In this document: one piece after another, positions 30,205-41,101 of the stretch | Numbering within the stretch: position 1 is the stretch's first letter | Layout: each line of letters opens with the position of its first letter | The notes under the pieces: generated by a model | Database searches by the model: none | Seen by the model: the letters and a program-made list of their open reading frames with translations, nothing else | What the model was told of the DNA's origin: nothing | From: Pseudomonas sp. | Lineage (GTDB): Bacteria > Pseudomonadota > Gammaproteobacteria > Pseudomonadales > Pseudomonadaceae | DNA length: 64,000 nt | Reading direction: 5' to 3' | NCBI GenBank assembly: GCA_030603065.1 | Contig: JAUVYN010000001.1 | Location: 1 to 64,000, forward strand | Translations under genes and position numbers: made by a program

Positions 30205-30880
30205 GCTGTTCCAGATGCCCTTCGTGCAGAGTCAGGATACGGTCCATCTGACCAGCCAGGTTCAGGTCGTGGGTAACTACCAGGAACGCTGTCTTCAGCC
30301 GCTGGCTCAAGTCCAGCATCAGCTCCTGGACGCCACGTGCGGTGTGATGATCGAGGTTCCCGGTCGGTTCGTCGAGCAGTACACAGGCTGGCTCGTTGAT
30401 CAGGGCCCGGGCAATTGCCACACGCTGGCGCTCGCCGCCCGACAGTTCTGCCGGCTTGTGACCAATGCGCGGCCCCAATCCGACACTCGCCAGCATCCTT
30501 TCGGCACGCTGACGCGCCTCGTCCAGCGGCGCTGCACCGATAAGAAGCGGCATGCAGACATTCTCCAGCGCGGTGAATTCAGCCAGCAGATGGTGAAACT
30601 GGTAAACGAAGCCCAGCCCGGTGTTGCGCAGCCGGCCGCGCTCGGACTCCTTAAGCGATGACATTTCCCGACCCGCCAGCCAGACGCTGCCTTCGCTCGG
30701 AACGTCCAGCCCACCCAGCATGTTCAGTAGTGTGGTCTTGCCCGACCCGGAGCTGCCGACGATGGCGACACGTTCGCCGGCGCGCAGCTGCAGGTTGATA
30801 TTGTCTAGCACGCGCAGGCGTTGCGGGCCAACGGCGTATTCCTTGCTCAGAGCGCGGCATTCGAGAACTATATCAGTCAT
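30194..30880 (-). CDS. lolD: Lipoprotein-releasing ABC transporter ATPase LolD
   Basis: A 228-residue ABC ATPase. Walker A is [11 protein letters not shown], the signature [15 protein letters not shown], Walker [12 protein letters not shown], and the H-loop VTHD. It powers release of outer-membrane lipoproteins from the inner membrane to LolA. It overlaps the permease gene by 8 bp. Confidence 0.95.
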   Translation of the reverse strand: MTDIVLECRALSKEYAVGPQRLRVLDNINLQLRAGERVAIVGSSGSGKTTLLNMLGGLDVPSEGSVWLAGREMSSLKESERGRLRNTGLGFVYQFHHLLAEFTALENVCMPLLIGAAPLDEARQRAERMLASVGLGPRIGHKPAELSGGERQRVAIARALINEPACVLLDEPTGNLDHHTARGVQELMLDLSQRLKTAFLVVTHDLNLAGQMDRILTLHEGHLEQRNG

Positions 30881-32117
30881 AGCGCAGAGCCTCCGCCGGC
30901 TGGGTGCGCGAAGCACGCCAGGCAGGATAGAGCGTTGCCAGGAAGCTGAGCCCCAGCGCGGTAGAACAGATCATCACTACGTCACTCCAGATCAGCTCCG
31001 AGGGAAGGTAGCTGATGAAATACACATCCGAACTTAGAAACTGCACGCCCAGCAGCCGCTCGAGCCCTGCTACCAGAGCCGAAACGTTCAGCGCGGAAAG
31101 GATTCCCAGAATACAGCCCGCTACCGTGCCGACAACCCCGATGACCGAGCCCTGAACCATGAAAATCCCCATGATGGTCGTCGGAGATGCCCCGAGGGTT
31201 CGCAGGATGGCGATGTCAGCCTTCTTGTCCGTCACCACCATGACCAGAGTGGAAATGATATTGAAGGCGGCGACCGCAACGATGAGGATCAGCAGCAGCG
31301 CGATCATGGTCTTCTCCATGCGGATCGCAGCAAAGAGATTGCCATGGCTCCGCGTCCAGTCCTGGGCGTAGTAGTCGCCCGGCAACTGGGAAACGATTTC
31401 CCAGGATACCTGCGGTGCCAGGAAAAGGTCGTCGAGCTTGATCCGCAGACCCTGGACCTGGCCAGGTACCCAGCGTGTCAGACGAGCCGCATCGCCCGCA
31501 TGAATGAGCGCCAGAGAGCCATCCAGCTCCGCCCCCACCTTGAACACGCCCTTCACCTCGAACCGCTTGAGACGCGGAAACACGCCCGCCGGAGTCACCG
31601 AAGCTTCCGGCAGCACGAAGGTGAGCTTGTCGCCAGGCTGCACGCCGAACCGGCGAGCCGTCAGCTCGCCGATGATGATACCGAACTCACCATCGACCAG
31701 GTCGGAAAGCGCTCCGGCCTGCATATGCTCCTCGATGATGGAAACGCGCTGCTCCGCCTCGGGGACTATGCCATTGACGAGCACTGGAGCTACGCTACCA
31801 TCGTGGGTAAGCATTCCCTGGAGCTGTATGAAAGGCGCGGCCGCCTCCACTCGAGGATGTTCGACGAGGCGGCCGGCCAGGCTCTGCCAGTCATCGATCG
31901 GTTGATATCCATTGATAGTGGCGTGGGGCACCATGCCGAGGATTCTGGTGCGCAATTCGCGGTCAAAGCCGTTCATCACCGAAAGCACCAGAATCATGAC
32001 CATCACCCCGAGCGTAAGGCCCAGCATGGAGATCAGGGAAATGAAGGATATGAAGTGGTTGCGACGCTTGGCTCGCGTGTAGCGCAGGCCAATGAAAAAA
32101 GGCAAAGGTCTGAACAT
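30873..32117 (-). CDS. lolC: LolC/LolE-family lipoprotein-releasing permease
   Basis: A 414-residue MacB/FtsX-type permease: a transmembrane helix near 24-48, a large periplasmic domain, and three C-terminal helices (about 270-400), ending [10 protein letters not shown]. Like E. coli LolC it has a proline-flanked Hook loop ([13 protein letters not shown]), which recruits LolA. The start at 32117 matches the family ([18 protein letters not shown]). No second permease gene is present next to lolD, where P. aeruginosa has lolE, so this protein may work as a homodimer (LolF type) unless a lolE lies elsewhere. Confidence 0.9.
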   Translation of the reverse strand: MFRPLPFFIGLRYTRAKRRNHFISFISLISMLGLTLGVMVMILVLSVMNGFDRELRTRILGMVPHATINGYQPIDDWQSLAGRLVEHPRVEAAAPFIQLQGMLTHDGSVAPVLVNGIVPEAEQRVSIIEEHMQAGALSDLVDGEFGIIIGELTARRFGVQPGDKLTFVLPEASVTPAGVFPRLKRFEVKGVFKVGAELDGSLALIHAGDAARLTRWVPGQVQGLRIKLDDLFLAPQVSWEIVSQLPGDYYAQDWTRSHGNLFAAIRMEKTMIALLLILIVAVAAFNIISTLVMVVTDKKADIAILRTLGASPTTIMGIFMVQGSVIGVVGTVAGCILGILSALNVSALVAGLERLLGVQFLSSDVYFISYLPSELIWSDVVMICSTALGLSFLATLYPAWRASRTQPAEALRYD

Positions 32118-32208
32118 AAGGTAGCGGTTACCTGCCTGAAAACGCCACGAGGTGGCTGATCGGGCTGCCATGTTACACTGAAATCGGTTTCGATGAACGG
32201 GCCCTGCA

Positions 32209-32787
32209 ATGCAAACAGACAATGATGACAAGCGCGACTTTTTCCGAATTCGTGATCAGGTCGTACTGGACTACCGCAGCGTCGCAGGTCCTGAGCTGGA
32301 TGAGGACCTCGCCTTCCAGCGCGCGCCACTGCTCGACATGCTCAGCGATCTTCACCTGCTGGATTACGAGTCTCAGCACCTGCTCAGACAGATCGGCGAG
32401 CGTGATCGCACGCTGGCAGGCTATCTGAAGGTCATCAACAAACGGATCGATCTGCTCGGCAAGGCACTGGCCATGCAGCTGGACGAGACGGTTGGCGAGA
32501 CAGTCATGGTGACCCTGAGCGAAGGCGGCATGTCCTTTCCGACCCGGGAACCGTTGGAACTGAACGGCTGGCTCGCCCTGCGGCTGGTACTGCTACCCTC
32601 TCGCTTGAGCATGATCATCCCTGCCCAGGTGGTCCGTTGCGAAGAGGACGAGCCCGGCTTCTGGAACATCGGCGTCAGCTTCGAAACCCTTGGTGAACCG
32701 CAGCGTCAGATTCTCGCCCGACACATCCTGCAACGCCAGGCCCAGGAAATCCGGGCCCAGAAAACCCTCGAAAGGACTCCGACATGA
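32209..32787 (+). CDS. PilZ-domain protein, probable c-di-GMP responder
   Basis: A 192-residue protein with an N-terminal RxxxR (Arg9, Arg13 in KRDFFRIR), a helical middle, and a C-terminal PilZ barrel. The second c-di-GMP motif, D/NxSxxG, is present in altered form (TLSEGG, residues 102-107, first position Thr). It may therefore bind c-di-GMP, unlike PilZ at 6536. It is the first gene of a PilZ / small secreted protein / glpQ unit joined by 4-bp and 1-bp overlaps, conserved in Pseudomonas. Confidence 0.85.
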   Translation: MQTDNDDKRDFFRIRDQVVLDYRSVAGPELDEDLAFQRAPLLDMLSDLHLLDYESQHLLRQIGERDRTLAGYLKVINKRIDLLGKALAMQLDETVGETVMVTLSEGGMSFPTREPLELNGWLALRLVLLPSRLSMIIPAQVVRCEEDEPGFWNIGVSFETLGEPQRQILARHILQRQAQEIRAQKTLERTPT

Positions 32788-33080
32788 AAAATCTTGCCTA
32801 TGTCGCGCTCTGCTGCGCATTTGCTTTGACCTCCACAAACCTGCACGCCGACACTCTGACTATTCCGATCGGCCAGCAGGCAGGCGGACAGCAGGATCTA
32901 CCACAGCGCGGCATGAGCACCGCCGAGGTGTTGCGTCACCGCGGCGAACCGGTTCGCCGCCATCCCCCGGTTGGCCAACCGCCGCTCACGCGCTGGGAGT
33001 ACGGCGATTACAGTGTTTACTTCGAGCACGACCGGGTGATTCACAGTGTCCGCCAGCATCGCTCTGTGGCGGGCAACTGA
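32784..33080 (+). CDS. Small exported protein of unknown function
   Basis: A 98-residue protein with a Sec signal peptide (about residues 1-22, cleavage after LHA). The mature part is short and basic with GMSTAEVLRHRGEP, reminiscent of the small BamE/SmpA-like folds, then RWEYGDYSVYFEHDRV. This pattern (a helix followed by a WxYxxxxVxFxxxxV strand pair) resembles periplasmic DUF2845-type proteins; the assignment is tentative. ATGA overlap with the PilZ gene, TGATG-type overlap with glpQ. Confidence 0.8.
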   Translation: MKNLAYVALCCAFALTSTNLHADTLTIPIGQQAGGQQDLPQRGMSTAEVLRHRGEPVRRHPPVGQPPLTRWEYGDYSVYFEHDRVIHSVRQHRSVAGN

Positions 33081-33802
33081 TGGTGCTTCTCTACGGTCAT
33101 CGGGGGGCCCGGGGTGAAGCGCCGGAAAATACGCTGCCTAGCTTTCGCAAGGCGCTGGAGGCCGGGGTAACTCGTGTGGAGCTGGACCTGCACCTGTCCG
33201 CCGATCATCAGTTGATGGTCATTCACGATCCAACCCTCAAAAGGACCACCGGTCTGCATGGCAAGGTTGCCCAGCATAGCGCCCGTCAGCTGATGACAAT
33301 CGATGCCCGGCAAGGTCTGGAGGGCTGGCCTGATCCGGCGCCGATTCCCAGTCTGGAGCAGCTCTTTGAGACCTTTCCGGAAATCGAGCATTACCAGCTC
33401 GAGGTGAAATCAGGTTCCACCGCCCAGTCGAAGATCGTACTCGATGCAGTAACCTGCCTGGTCGAGCGCTTCGGCCTGCAGGATCGCGTGGTGGTGACGT
33501 CTTCGAGTCGCACGCTTCTGAAGTATGCGCGAGACTCCGGGTTCGCCTACCCCACCGGACTGGTCGAAGAATACGGCCTGCTGGACCCCATAAAGAGCGC
33601 TCTGCGCTACGGCTGCCGTTATCTGGTGCTTAACTGGAAATTGTGCAGCGATACGCGGGTGGCCAAGGCCCAACGGGAAGGCCTCCACGTCTCGGTGTGG
33701 ACAGTCAACGAACCGCACCTCATGCGCTGGCTTGCGGATATGGGCGTCGACAGCCTGATCACCGATTATCCGGCGCTGGCGCGCCAGACGCTCGGTCAAT
33801 AG
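33080..33802 (+). CDS. glpQ: Glycerophosphodiester phosphodiesterase, cytosolic
   Basis: A 240-residue GDPD enzyme that splits glycerophosphodiesters to glycerol-3-phosphate and an alcohol. The start is the ATG at 33080 overlapping the preceding stop. HRGARGEAPENT (catalytic His7, Glu16), ELDLHLS and VIHDPTLKRTTG carry the metal and catalytic residues. No signal peptide, so it resembles the cytoplasmic UgpQ type. Converges with sth. Confidence 0.92.
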   Translation: MVLLYGHRGARGEAPENTLPSFRKALEAGVTRVELDLHLSADHQLMVIHDPTLKRTTGLHGKVAQHSARQLMTIDARQGLEGWPDPAPIPSLEQLFETFPEIEHYQLEVKSGSTAQSKIVLDAVTCLVERFGLQDRVVVTSSSRTLLKYARDSGFAYPTGLVEEYGLLDPIKSALRYGCRYLVLNWKLCSDTRVAKAQREGLHVSVWTVNEPHLMRWLADMGVDSLITDYPALARQTLGQ

Positions 33803-33811
33803 CCCAGGTCA

Positions 33812-33837
33812 GGGCCACCGGCGATCACCGGTAGCCC
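33812..33837. terminator. Hairpin between glpQ and sth
   Basis: GGGCCACCGG-CGATCA-CCGGTAGCCC, a 10-bp stem with one mismatch, in the 59-bp space between convergent stops. No T-tract. Confidence 0.5.
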
Positions 33838-33861
33838 GCAACTGGCAGAATGCACAGCAGG

Positions 33862-35259
33862 TCAGAACAACCGGTTGAGCCCGTCCAGCGCAGCGACCCG
33901 ATAGGCCTCCGCCATGGTCGGGTAATTGAAGGTGGTATTGACGAAGTACTTGATGGTGTTGGCCTCGCCCTTCTGGTTCATGATCGCCTGCCCGATGTGC
34001 ACGATCTCGGAAGCCTGGTCGCCGAAGCAATGAATACCCAGAACTTCCAGCGTGTCCCGGTGGAACAGAATCTTCAGCATGCCGACCGGCTCACTGCTGA
34101 TCTGTGCCCGGGCCATGTTCTTGAAGAATGCCTGGCCAATCTCGTAGGGGACCTTCTCGTTGGTAAGCTCTCGTTCGGTCTTGCCCAGCGAACTGATCTC
34201 CGGGATGGTGTAGATACCAGTAGGCACATCATCCACGAACCGCCACCCGTCGTTGCTGACGATGTTTCCCGCAGCGGAACGGCCCTGATCGAACGCTGCA
34301 CTGGCCAGGCTCGGCCAGCCGATCACATCTCCCACCGCATAGATATTCGGCACGGCAGTGCGGTAGTTTTCGTCGACGCTGAGCTGCCCGCGGCTGTTCG
34401 GCTCGAGGCCAACGTTCTCCAGACCAAGCCCATCAGTATTGCCGGTCCGACCGTTGCACCACAGTAGCGCATCAGCCTTGACCTTCTTCCCGGACTTGAG
34501 ATGCAGCACGACGCCACGGTTTTCGAGACCTTCGATCTTGTCGTATTCCTCGTTGTGCCTGATCAACACGCTGCTGTTGCGCAGGTGATAACTCAGGGCA
34601 TCGGAAATTTCGTCGTCGAGGAAGCTCAGCAGCCGGTCACGGTTGTCGATCAGGTCGACCTTCACGCCCAGCCCGCAAAAGATCGACGCATATTCGCAGC
34701 CGATGACGCCAGCTCCGTAGATGATCAAGGTGCGAGGCGTATGATTCAGCTTCAGGATGGTATCGCTGTCATAAATGCGCGGATGGTTGAAATTGACGTC
34801 AGCCGGCCGATACGGGCGGGAGCCGGTGGCGATGATGACCTCCTTGGCGATCAGCTTTTCGACCACGCCGGATGCATTGACCAGTTCGATGGTGTTCTCG
34901 TCGGCAAAGCTGCCGTGTCCAAAGAAAAGATCGACCCGGTTGCGAGCATAGTAGCTTGTGCGCGAAGCGACCTGCTTGGTCATTACTTTCTCGGCGCTTT
35001 TCAGCACGTCCGGGAAGGAGAACCAGCGCGGATCGCCAATCGCACGGAACATCGGGTTGGTGTTGAAGTTGATGATCTGCTTGACGGAATAACGCAGCGC
35101 CTTCGACGGAATGGTCCCGAGGTGGGTGCAGTTGCCGCCGACCATGCTGTAGGCCTCGACGACCGCCACCTTGCGTCCGTGCTTGGCCGCATTCATCGCG
35201 GCGCCCTCTCCCGCTGGCCCTGAACCCAGGACCACTACGTCATAATTGTATACGGCCAT
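33862..35259 (-). CDS. sthA: Soluble pyridine nucleotide transhydrogenase
   Basis: A 465-residue flavoprotein of the pyridine nucleotide-disulfide reductase fold that moves hydride between NADPH and NAD+. FAD motif [11 protein letters not shown] is near residue 12. The normal redox pair is incomplete: [13 protein letters not shown] has Thr where disulfide reductases have the second Cys, a hallmark of Sth. NAD(P) motif [10 protein letters not shown] and C-terminal FAD segment YAVGDVIG are present. Single gene; the nqr cluster begins 55 bp away in the same direction. Confidence 0.96.
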   Translation of the reverse strand: MAVYNYDVVVLGSGPAGEGAAMNAAKHGRKVAVVEAYSMVGGNCTHLGTIPSKALRYSVKQIINFNTNPMFRAIGDPRWFSFPDVLKSAEKVMTKQVASRTSYYARNRVDLFFGHGSFADENTIELVNASGVVEKLIAKEVIIATGSRPYRPADVNFNHPRIYDSDTILKLNHTPRTLIIYGAGVIGCEYASIFCGLGVKVDLIDNRDRLLSFLDDEISDALSYHLRNSSVLIRHNEEYDKIEGLENRGVVLHLKSGKKVKADALLWCNGRTGNTDGLGLENVGLEPNSRGQLSVDENYRTAVPNIYAVGDVIGWPSLASAAFDQGRSAAGNIVSNDGWRFVDDVPTGIYTIPEISSLGKTERELTNEKVPYEIGQAFFKNMARAQISSEPVGMLKILFHRDTLEVLGIHCFGDQASEIVHIGQAIMNQKGEANTIKYFVNTTFNYPTMAEAYRVAALDGLNRLF

Positions 35260-35314
35260 TCATCGTTTCCTTGTCAAGCGCTGGGCAGATGCTTTCATGC
35301 AATGCGGAACAGGG

Positions 35315-35560
35315 CTAGTCGACCTTTGTCGCGTCGTAAGCCAGGTCTTTCCTGGCAGCCCGATCCTTGCCATTGGCCTTGTCTTCGTTGATTTCTTCAC
35401 ACTTGTTGGGATTGCCGCCGCAAATGCTGCATTCCTTGTCGATACCCACCAGACCGATACCCCCGCAGGAGCCGGCTATAGGCTTGCGCCCAGCCATAAC
35501 GCCAATCGCCATGCCAGCGACGATGAGAGACATCAGCAAAAATGCCAATAACCAAACCAT
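35315..35560 (-). CDS. nqrM: Na+-NQR maturation protein NqrM
   Basis: An 81-residue membrane protein (DUF539) with one N-terminal transmembrane helix and four cysteines at 32, 44, 47 and 54 (SCGG, ECSICGG, KCEE). Such proteins deliver iron for the NqrD/NqrE metal centre and are needed to assemble an active Na+-NQR. It is the last gene of the nqr operon, 3 bp after apbE. Confidence 0.93.
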   Translation of the reverse strand: MVWLLAFLLMSLIVAGMAIGVMAGRKPIAGSCGGIGLVGIDKECSICGGNPNKCEEINEDKANGKDRAARKDLAYDATKVD

Positions 35561-35563
35561 GAT

Positions 35564-36586
35564 TTACTCCTTGCCCCGTTTCAGGGACCTGAACCTTGGG
35601 GTGCTCCGAGAAACGAAGCCGTCCCCCATACGTATCACCAAGAGTGCAGCGATACCATTTTTGACTGCGTAATCCCAGCCGTCGCTGGGCCCCTTGACCA
35701 GCAGAATGGTGGAGAGCCCGTCGGCCTCCGCAGTCGATGGGTGCAAAACCGTGACCGCCGCCAGCTGGTGGCTTACCGGCCTGCCACTAACCGGGTCGAA
35801 GGTATGTGAATAGCGCTGGCCGTCCCGCTCGAAATAGTTACGGTAATCCCCCGAGGTCGAAACGCCGTATCCATCGAGGGGAATGATGACCTGGGCCATC
35901 CGGCGATCATTTCGGGGCTCCTCCACCGCTATACGCCATGGCGACCCCCCAGGCTTGCGACCAGCGGCCTTCAACTCGCCGGTGATTTCCACCATATAAC
36001 TTGTGATGCCTTCAGCCAACAGGTGTTCCGCAACGCGGTCGACCATGTAACCAGCGGCAATCCCGCTGAGATCGACCATTACAGGGGCGTCCTTGCACAG
36101 GGTGGATCCCTGAATACGCAGATGCCGCTGGCCGACACGCTCCAGCGCCGCTGCGAGCTCATCCGGTTCGGGAACCACCTGCCTTCGTGGACTACCGTGA
36201 AACCCCCAGAGCTCCAGAAGAGGACCGACGGTGACGTCGAAGGCACCCCCGCTGCGCTCATTGAGGCTGGTAGCAAGCGCAACCAGTTCGAGCACCGAGG
36301 CTGGCATTTCTTCGCACGATCCGGCAGGAGCAGCGTTGAACCGCGCCAGGTGGGAATCCGTTCGCCAGGTGGAGACTTCGCTGTCGAACTCGGCGAGCAA
36401 TTCCTCTACCGAAGCCTTGAGCGCGGCCGGGGGCGGAGTGTCGCTGCCATCGACCCACTTGATGGAGTAGGTGCTCCCCATCGCGTGGCCGTGAATCTCG
36501 GAAACCGGTTGAGCAGAATTGAAACAGCCCGTCATTGCTGCTGCCAAAGCAGCAGCAATGACGGGCCAGGTGAAGCGGAGCAACAT
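35564..36586 (-). CDS. apbE: FAD:protein FMN transferase (ApbE), lipoprotein
   Basis: A 340-residue ApbE flavin transferase that attaches FMN covalently to Thr of NqrB and NqrC. The start at 36586 gives a lipoprotein signal with AAMTGC lipobox (Cys about residue 20); it would act on the periplasmic side. The HAMGSTYSIKW, DLSGIAAGYMVD and TSGDYRNYFERDGQRYSH segments fit the family. It starts just after the nqrF stop. Confidence 0.95.
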   Translation of the reverse strand: MLLRFTWPVIAAALAAAMTGCFNSAQPVSEIHGHAMGSTYSIKWVDGSDTPPPAALKASVEELLAEFDSEVSTWRTDSHLARFNAAPAGSCEEMPASVLELVALATSLNERSGGAFDVTVGPLLELWGFHGSPRRQVVPEPDELAAALERVGQRHLRIQGSTLCKDAPVMVDLSGIAAGYMVDRVAEHLLAEGITSYMVEITGELKAAGRKPGGSPWRIAVEEPRNDRRMAQVIIPLDGYGVSTSGDYRNYFERDGQRYSHTFDPVSGRPVSHQLAAVTVLHPSTAEADGLSTILLVKGPSDGWDYAVKNGIAALLVIRMGDGFVSRSTPRFRSLKRGKE

Positions 36587-36587
36587 C

Positions 36588-37811
36588 CTAGCCGCCGAAG
36601 TCGTCGAGCATGATGTTTTCGGGCTCAACCCCCATGTCCTGCAGGAGTTTGATGACCGAAGCGTTCATCATCGGCGGTCCGCACATGTAGAACTCGCAGT
36701 CTTCCGGGGCGGGGTGGTTCTTCAGATAGTTCTCGAAGAGCACGTTATGGATGAAGCCGGTCGGTCCCGTCCAATTGTCTTCCGGAAGCGGATCTGACAA
36801 TGCCAGATGCCATTCGAAATTGTCGTTCTCTGCAGCCAGCTGATCGAACTCTTCGACATAGAAGGCTTCGCGCAACGAACGGGCGCCATACCAGAAACTG
36901 ATCTTGCGCTTGGACTTCAGCCGCTTGAGCAGATCGAAGATGTGCGAGCGCATCGGAGCCATACCGGCACCACCACCGACGAAGACCATCTCCGCATCGG
37001 TATCCTTGGCAAAGAACTCACCGAACGGACCATAGACAGTGACCTTGTCGCCAGGCTTGAGCGAGAACACCCAGGAGGACATCTTGCCAGGCGGCAGGTC
37101 GTCACGGCCAGGCGGCGGCGAGGCGATACGGATGTTGAATTTCACCAGGCCGCGTTCTTCCGGATAGTTGGCCATGGAGTACGCGCGGATGGTGGTTTCA
37201 TCGACCTTGGAGACGTATTTCCACTGATCGAACTTGTCCCAGTCCCCACGGAATTCCGGCTGGATGTCGAAATCCTTGTAGTGGACAGTATGCGGCGGGC
37301 ACTCGAGCTGAACGTAGCCGCCTGCACGAAAGTCAACGCTCTCGCCTTCGGGCAACTTCAGGGTGAGTTCCTTGATGAAGGTCGCAACGTTGGGATTGGA
37401 CAGAACGGTGCATTCCCACTTCTTGACGCCGAATACTTCTTCCGGCACCTCGATCTTCATGTTCTGCTTGACCGGCGCCTGGCAGGACAAACGCCAGCCT
37501 TCCTTCGCTTCACGCTTGGTGAAGTGCGACTCTTCAGTGGGCAACATTTCGCCGCCGCCCTCTTCCACTATGCACTTGCACTGGGCGCAGGTACCGCCGC
37601 CGCCGCAGGCCGACGACAGGAAGATGCCATTGGCCGAAAGCGTGTTGAGCAGCTTGTCGCCAGCGGGGACCGTGATGGTCCGCTCGCCATTGATCTCGAT
37701 GGTGACATCACCGCTGGTCACCAGCTTGGCCCGGGCGGTAAGAATCACAGCCACCAGCGTCAGCACGATGGCGGTGAACATTCCTACCCCGAGAATGATT
37801 TCAATGTTCAT
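36588..37811 (-). CDS. nqrF: Na+-translocating NADH:quinone reductase subunit F
   Basis: A 407-residue subunit that takes electrons from NADH. An N-terminal transmembrane helix (about 3-25), a 2Fe-2S ferredoxin domain with Cys in [14 protein letters not shown], then an FAD/NADH-binding ferredoxin-reductase domain ([11 protein letters not shown] for [15 protein letters not shown] for NADH). Order F-E-D-C-B-A on the minus strand is the usual nqr operon. Confidence 0.97.
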   Translation of the reverse strand: MNIEIILGVGMFTAIVLTLVAVILTARAKLVTSGDVTIEINGERTITVPAGDKLLNTLSANGIFLSSACGGGGTCAQCKCIVEEGGGEMLPTEESHFTKREAKEGWRLSCQAPVKQNMKIEVPEEVFGVKKWECTVLSNPNVATFIKELTLKLPEGESVDFRAGGYVQLECPPHTVHYKDFDIQPEFRGDWDKFDQWKYVSKVDETTIRAYSMANYPEERGLVKFNIRIASPPPGRDDLPPGKMSSWVFSLKPGDKVTVYGPFGEFFAKDTDAEMVFVGGGAGMAPMRSHIFDLLKRLKSKRKISFWYGARSLREAFYVEEFDQLAAENDNFEWHLALSDPLPEDNWTGPTGFIHNVLFENYLKNHPAPEDCEFYMCGPPMMNASVIKLLQDMGVEPENIMLDDFGG

Positions 37812-37825
37812 CAGTTCAGCTCCTT

Positions 37826-38437
37826 TTAGAGTTGCACGCCGGAGAACGACATGAAGCCGAGGGACATCAGACCCACGGTGATGAACGTGATACCGAGGCC
37901 ACGCAGACCGTCTGGCACATCACTGTACTTGAGGCGCTCACGGATACCCGCCAGGGCCACGATCGCCAAAGCCCAGCCCACGCCGGCGCCAAATCCATAG
38001 GCGACACTGTCGCCAAGAGAATAGTCGCGCTCAACCATGAACAGCGAGGCACCAAGGATCGCGCAATTCACGGTGATCAGCGGCAGGAAGACCCCGAGCG
38101 CGTTGTAGAGTGCCGGAACGAACTTGTCGAGAGTCATCTCGAGTATCTGCACCAGTGCTGCGATCACGCCGATGTAGCTCAGCAGACCGAGAAAGCTCAG
38201 ATCTACGTTCGGCAGACCGGCCCAGGCCAGCGCGCCGTCGCGGAGCAAATAGGTGTAGATCAGGTTGTTTGCCGGTACCGTGATGGTCAGAACCACGACT
38301 ACCGCGATGCCCAGACCCAGCGAGGTTTGCACCTTCTTCGAAATCGCGATGAAGGTACACATGCCAAGGAAGAACGCCAGAGCCATGTTCTCGACGAAAA
38401 TGGCCCGAACCATGAGGCTTATATAATGTTCGATCAT
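37826..38437 (-). CDS. nqrE: Na+-NQR subunit E
   Basis: A 203-residue six-helix membrane subunit, paralogous to NqrD. Together they enclose a 2Fe-2S centre whose Cys ligands lie in internal helices (VNCAILG segment here). Adjacent to nqrD by 3 bp. Confidence 0.96.
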   Translation of the reverse strand: MIEHYISLMVRAIFVENMALAFFLGMCTFIAISKKVQTSLGLGIAVVVVLTITVPANNLIYTYLLRDGALAWAGLPNVDLSFLGLLSYIGVIAALVQILEMTLDKFVPALYNALGVFLPLITVNCAILGASLFMVERDYSLGDSVAYGFGAGVGWALAIVALAGIRERLKYSDVPDGLRGLGITFITVGLMSLGFMSFSGVQL

Positions 38438-38440
38438 GGC

Positions 38441-39112
38441 TTACATAGCCTCCTTCACGGCGCGGGACTGGGGCGCCATCATGTAATCCGGTGCTTCCAC
38501 CTGTTCGGTCTTCCACGCACGCAGTGCCCAGATGATCAGACCAATGATGAAGAACGCCGACGGCGGCAACAGCAGCAGACCATTGGGCTGATACCAACCA
38601 CCCTCATTGATCACCGGGAGAATTTCGTAGCCCAGCAACTTGCCAGCGCCCAGCAGTTCGCGTACCGCGCCCACGACAATCAGGATGAAGCTGTAGCCCA
38701 GGCCATTGCCGATACCATCCAGAAAGCTCATGTGCGGCGGGTTCTGCATTGCGAAGGCCTCAGCGCGCCCCATCACGATGCAGTTGGTGATGATCAGACC
38801 GACGAATACCGACAGCTGCTTGCTCATGTCATAGGCGTAGGCCTTGAGCAACTGATCCACCACGATCACCAGAGACGCGATGATCACCATCTGCACGATC
38901 ATGCGAATGGAGTTCGGAATCTGCGAACGGATAATCGAAATGAAGGTATTGGACAACGCCAGAACCGTGGTCAGCGCGACGCACATGACCAGGGTAACGC
39001 CGAGACTGGTGGTAACCGCCAGGGCCGAGCAGATACCGAGGATCTGCAGGGCGATCGGGTTATTCTTGAAGACAGGGTCGAAAAGGACCTCTGTTGCGCT
39101 TGATTTTGCCAT
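38441..39112 (-). CDS. nqrD: Na+-NQR subunit D
   Basis: A 223-residue membrane subunit paralogous to Nqr[13 protein letters not shown] and [15 protein letters not shown] contain the conserved cysteines. It is tightly packed between nqrC and nqrE. Confidence 0.96.
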   Translation of the reverse strand: MAKSSATEVLFDPVFKNNPIALQILGICSALAVTTSLGVTLVMCVALTTVLALSNTFISIIRSQIPNSIRMIVQMVIIASLVIVVDQLLKAYAYDMSKQLSVFVGLIITNCIVMGRAEAFAMQNPPHMSFLDGIGNGLGYSFILIVVGAVRELLGAGKLLGYEILPVINEGGWYQPNGLLLLPPSAFFIIGLIIWALRAWKTEQVEAPDYMMAPQSRAVKEAM

Positions 39113-39114
39113 GA

Positions 39115-39894
39115 TCAGGCCTCCCCGGAACGCAGGTTACGCAAGAATGGGCTGAAGCCGCTTTCACCCATCCAGAAACGGACGAGATTTTCGACCCCGC
39201 GGGCAGTCAGTGTAGCGCCAGCCAGACCGTCGACCTGGTACTGACGACGGGGACTGGTCCCGTCGACGCTGCCCTTGACGATCTGGACGCCCACTTCACC
39301 TTCATCGGTGAAGACCAGGTTACCCTTCCAGGACTCGCGCCACTGCGGGCTGTCGACCTCACCGCCCAGACCAGGGGTCTCGGCATGTTCGTAGAAGCCC
39401 AGGCCACGGATGGTGTTGAAGTCGCCCTCCAGCGCAATGAAACCGTACAGCGTCGACCACAGACCGTAGCCGTGAATCGGCAGGATGGCGATTTCGATTT
39501 CGCCTTCTTCACTCTCGACCAGATAGACGGTCGCGAAGAACTCCTGGCGACGAATGCTTGCAATATCTTCATTCGCAGGCAGACGGCGGGACAGTTCAGG
39601 ATCACGCGCAGCGGTACGCTGATCGAAGGTCAGCGGATCCATTGCATCGCTGAACTGGCCGGTACGCAGATCGACCAGACGCGGAGTGATCTTGCGGAAC
39701 TGCTCTTCGACGGGAATACCCGGCTCCAGCAACCCGGCAATCATCAGGATGTTGCGCTGCTTGTCGAGCAACTGATTGGCGGTCTGGATCGGCTTCAGCG
39801 AAACCGCCGCGACCGATACCACCACCGAGCACGCCAGGCAGACCGCGAGGGCTACCATGATCGTGCGGGAAACGGATTCTTTCTTAGCTGCCAT
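39115..39894 (-). CDS. nqrC: Na+-NQR subunit C
   Basis: A 259-residue subunit with one transmembrane helix (about 11-31) and a periplasmic FMN domain. The covalent FMN site is Thr228 in DGLAGAT; the usual motif has Ser-Gly-Ala-Thr, so the Ser is Ala here. The start at 39894 ([11 protein letters not shown]) overlaps nqrB by 11 bp. Confidence 0.95.
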   Translation of the reverse strand: MAAKKESVSRTIMVALAVCLACSVVVSVAAVSLKPIQTANQLLDKQRNILMIAGLLEPGIPVEEQFRKITPRLVDLRTGQFSDAMDPLTFDQRTAARDPELSRRLPANEDIASIRRQEFFATVYLVESEEGEIEIAILPIHGYGLWSTLYGFIALEGDFNTIRGLGFYEHAETPGLGGEVDSPQWRESWKGNLVFTDEGEVGVQIVKGSVDGTSPRRQYQVDGLAGATLTARGVENLVRFWMGESGFSPFLRNLRSGEA

Positions 39895-41098
39895 GGCGTG
39901 CAAGCCTCCGCTTGATATTGGCCTGAACGACGAAGTGGTCGATCAGGGGAGCGAACAGGTTGGCGAACAGGATCGCCAGCATCATGCCTTCCGGGAAGGC
40001 CGGGTTAATCACGCGAATCAGCATGACCATGATGCCGATCAGGATGCCGTAGACCCACTTGCCGGTATTGGTGATCGATGCAGAGACCGGATCGGTGACC
40101 ATGAAGATCAGACCGAAGGCGAAGCCACCGACGACCAGATGCCAGTACCAGGGCATGGCGAACATCGGGTTGGTGTCGGAACCGATCGCGTTGAACAGCA
40201 GACTCATGCCGATCATGCCGGCGAGCGTGCCACCCACGATGCGATAGGAAGCGATTCGGGTCGCCAGCAGCACTGCGCCGCCGATGAAGATGGCCAGCGT
40301 CGAGGTTTCTCCCATGGATCCATGGATATTGCCGAGGAAGGCATCCATCCAGGTGATGCCCTGACCGATGACTGCTTCCACACCGCCCATTGCCGCCGCA
40401 CTCAGCGCAGTGGCGCTGGCGTAACCATCAACCGCAGTCCAGACCGCGTCACCGGAAAGCTCTGCGGGATAGGCGAAGAACAGGAAAGCGCGGCCGGTCA
40501 GTGCCGGGTTGAGGAAGTTCTTGCCGGTACCGCCGAAGACTTCCTTGCCGATCACCACACCGAAGCTGATGCCCAGAGCCACCTGCCACAGCGGAATATC
40601 CGGAGGCAGAATCAGCGCGAAGAGCACCGAGGTCACGAAGAAACCTTCGTTTACTTCATGCTTGCGGATGGAAGCGAACAGGACTTCCCAGAAACCGCCG
40701 ACCAGGAAGGTCACCAGATAGACCGGCAGGAAATAGGCCGCACCGTGGATGAAATTGTCCCACAGGCTGGCTGGATCGAAACCGGCGACCATGCTGATCA
40801 ACCCGATGCGCCAGCTTTCCTGCATGCCCAGCAACTCAGGTGTTGCAGCATAGATGCTGTTGGCCTGGAAACCGATGTTGTACATCCCGAAAAACATGAC
40901 CGGGAAGGTACAGAGCCATACAGTGATCATCATCCGCTTGAGGTCGAGACCATCGCGAACGTGAGCTGTGGTGCCGGTCACGCTACCCGGACGATAGAAG
41001 AACGTATCGATTGCTTCGTAGAGGGCGTAGAACTTTTCGTGCTTGCCGCCCTTCTCGAAGTTGTGCTCGATCTTGTCTAGAAACGCACGAAGACCCAT
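39884..41098 (-). CDS. nqrB: Na+-NQR subunit B
   Basis: A 404-residue polytopic subunit, core of Na+ transport, with a covalent FMN and riboflavin. The flavinylated residue should be Thr230 in DGYASATAL; the usual SGAT is ASAT here. Many transmembrane helices from about residue 55. Located between nqrA and nqrC. Confidence 0.96.
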   Translation of the reverse strand: MGLRAFLDKIEHNFEKGGKHEKFYALYEAIDTFFYRPGSVTGTTAHVRDGLDLKRMMITVWLCTFPVMFFGMYNIGFQANSIYAATPELLGMQESWRIGLISMVAGFDPASLWDNFIHGAAYFLPVYLVTFLVGGFWEVLFASIRKHEVNEGFFVTSVLFALILPPDIPLWQVALGISFGVVIGKEVFGGTGKNFLNPALTGRAFLFFAYPAELSGDAVWTAVDGYASATALSAAAMGGVEAVIGQGITWMDAFLGNIHGSMGETSTLAIFIGGAVLLATRIASYRIVGGTLAGMIGMSLLFNAIGSDTNPMFAMPWYWHLVVGGFAFGLIFMVTDPVSASITNTGKWVYGILIGIMVMLIRVINPAFPEGMMLAILFANLFAPLIDHFVVQANIKRRLARHGS

Positions 41099-41101
41099 GA
41101 C

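Noticed and set aside
39776..41080. A 434-codon open frame opposite nqrB/nqrC
   Set aside because: His/Asp/Gln-rich translation typical of an antisense shadow; nqrB and nqrC are certain.
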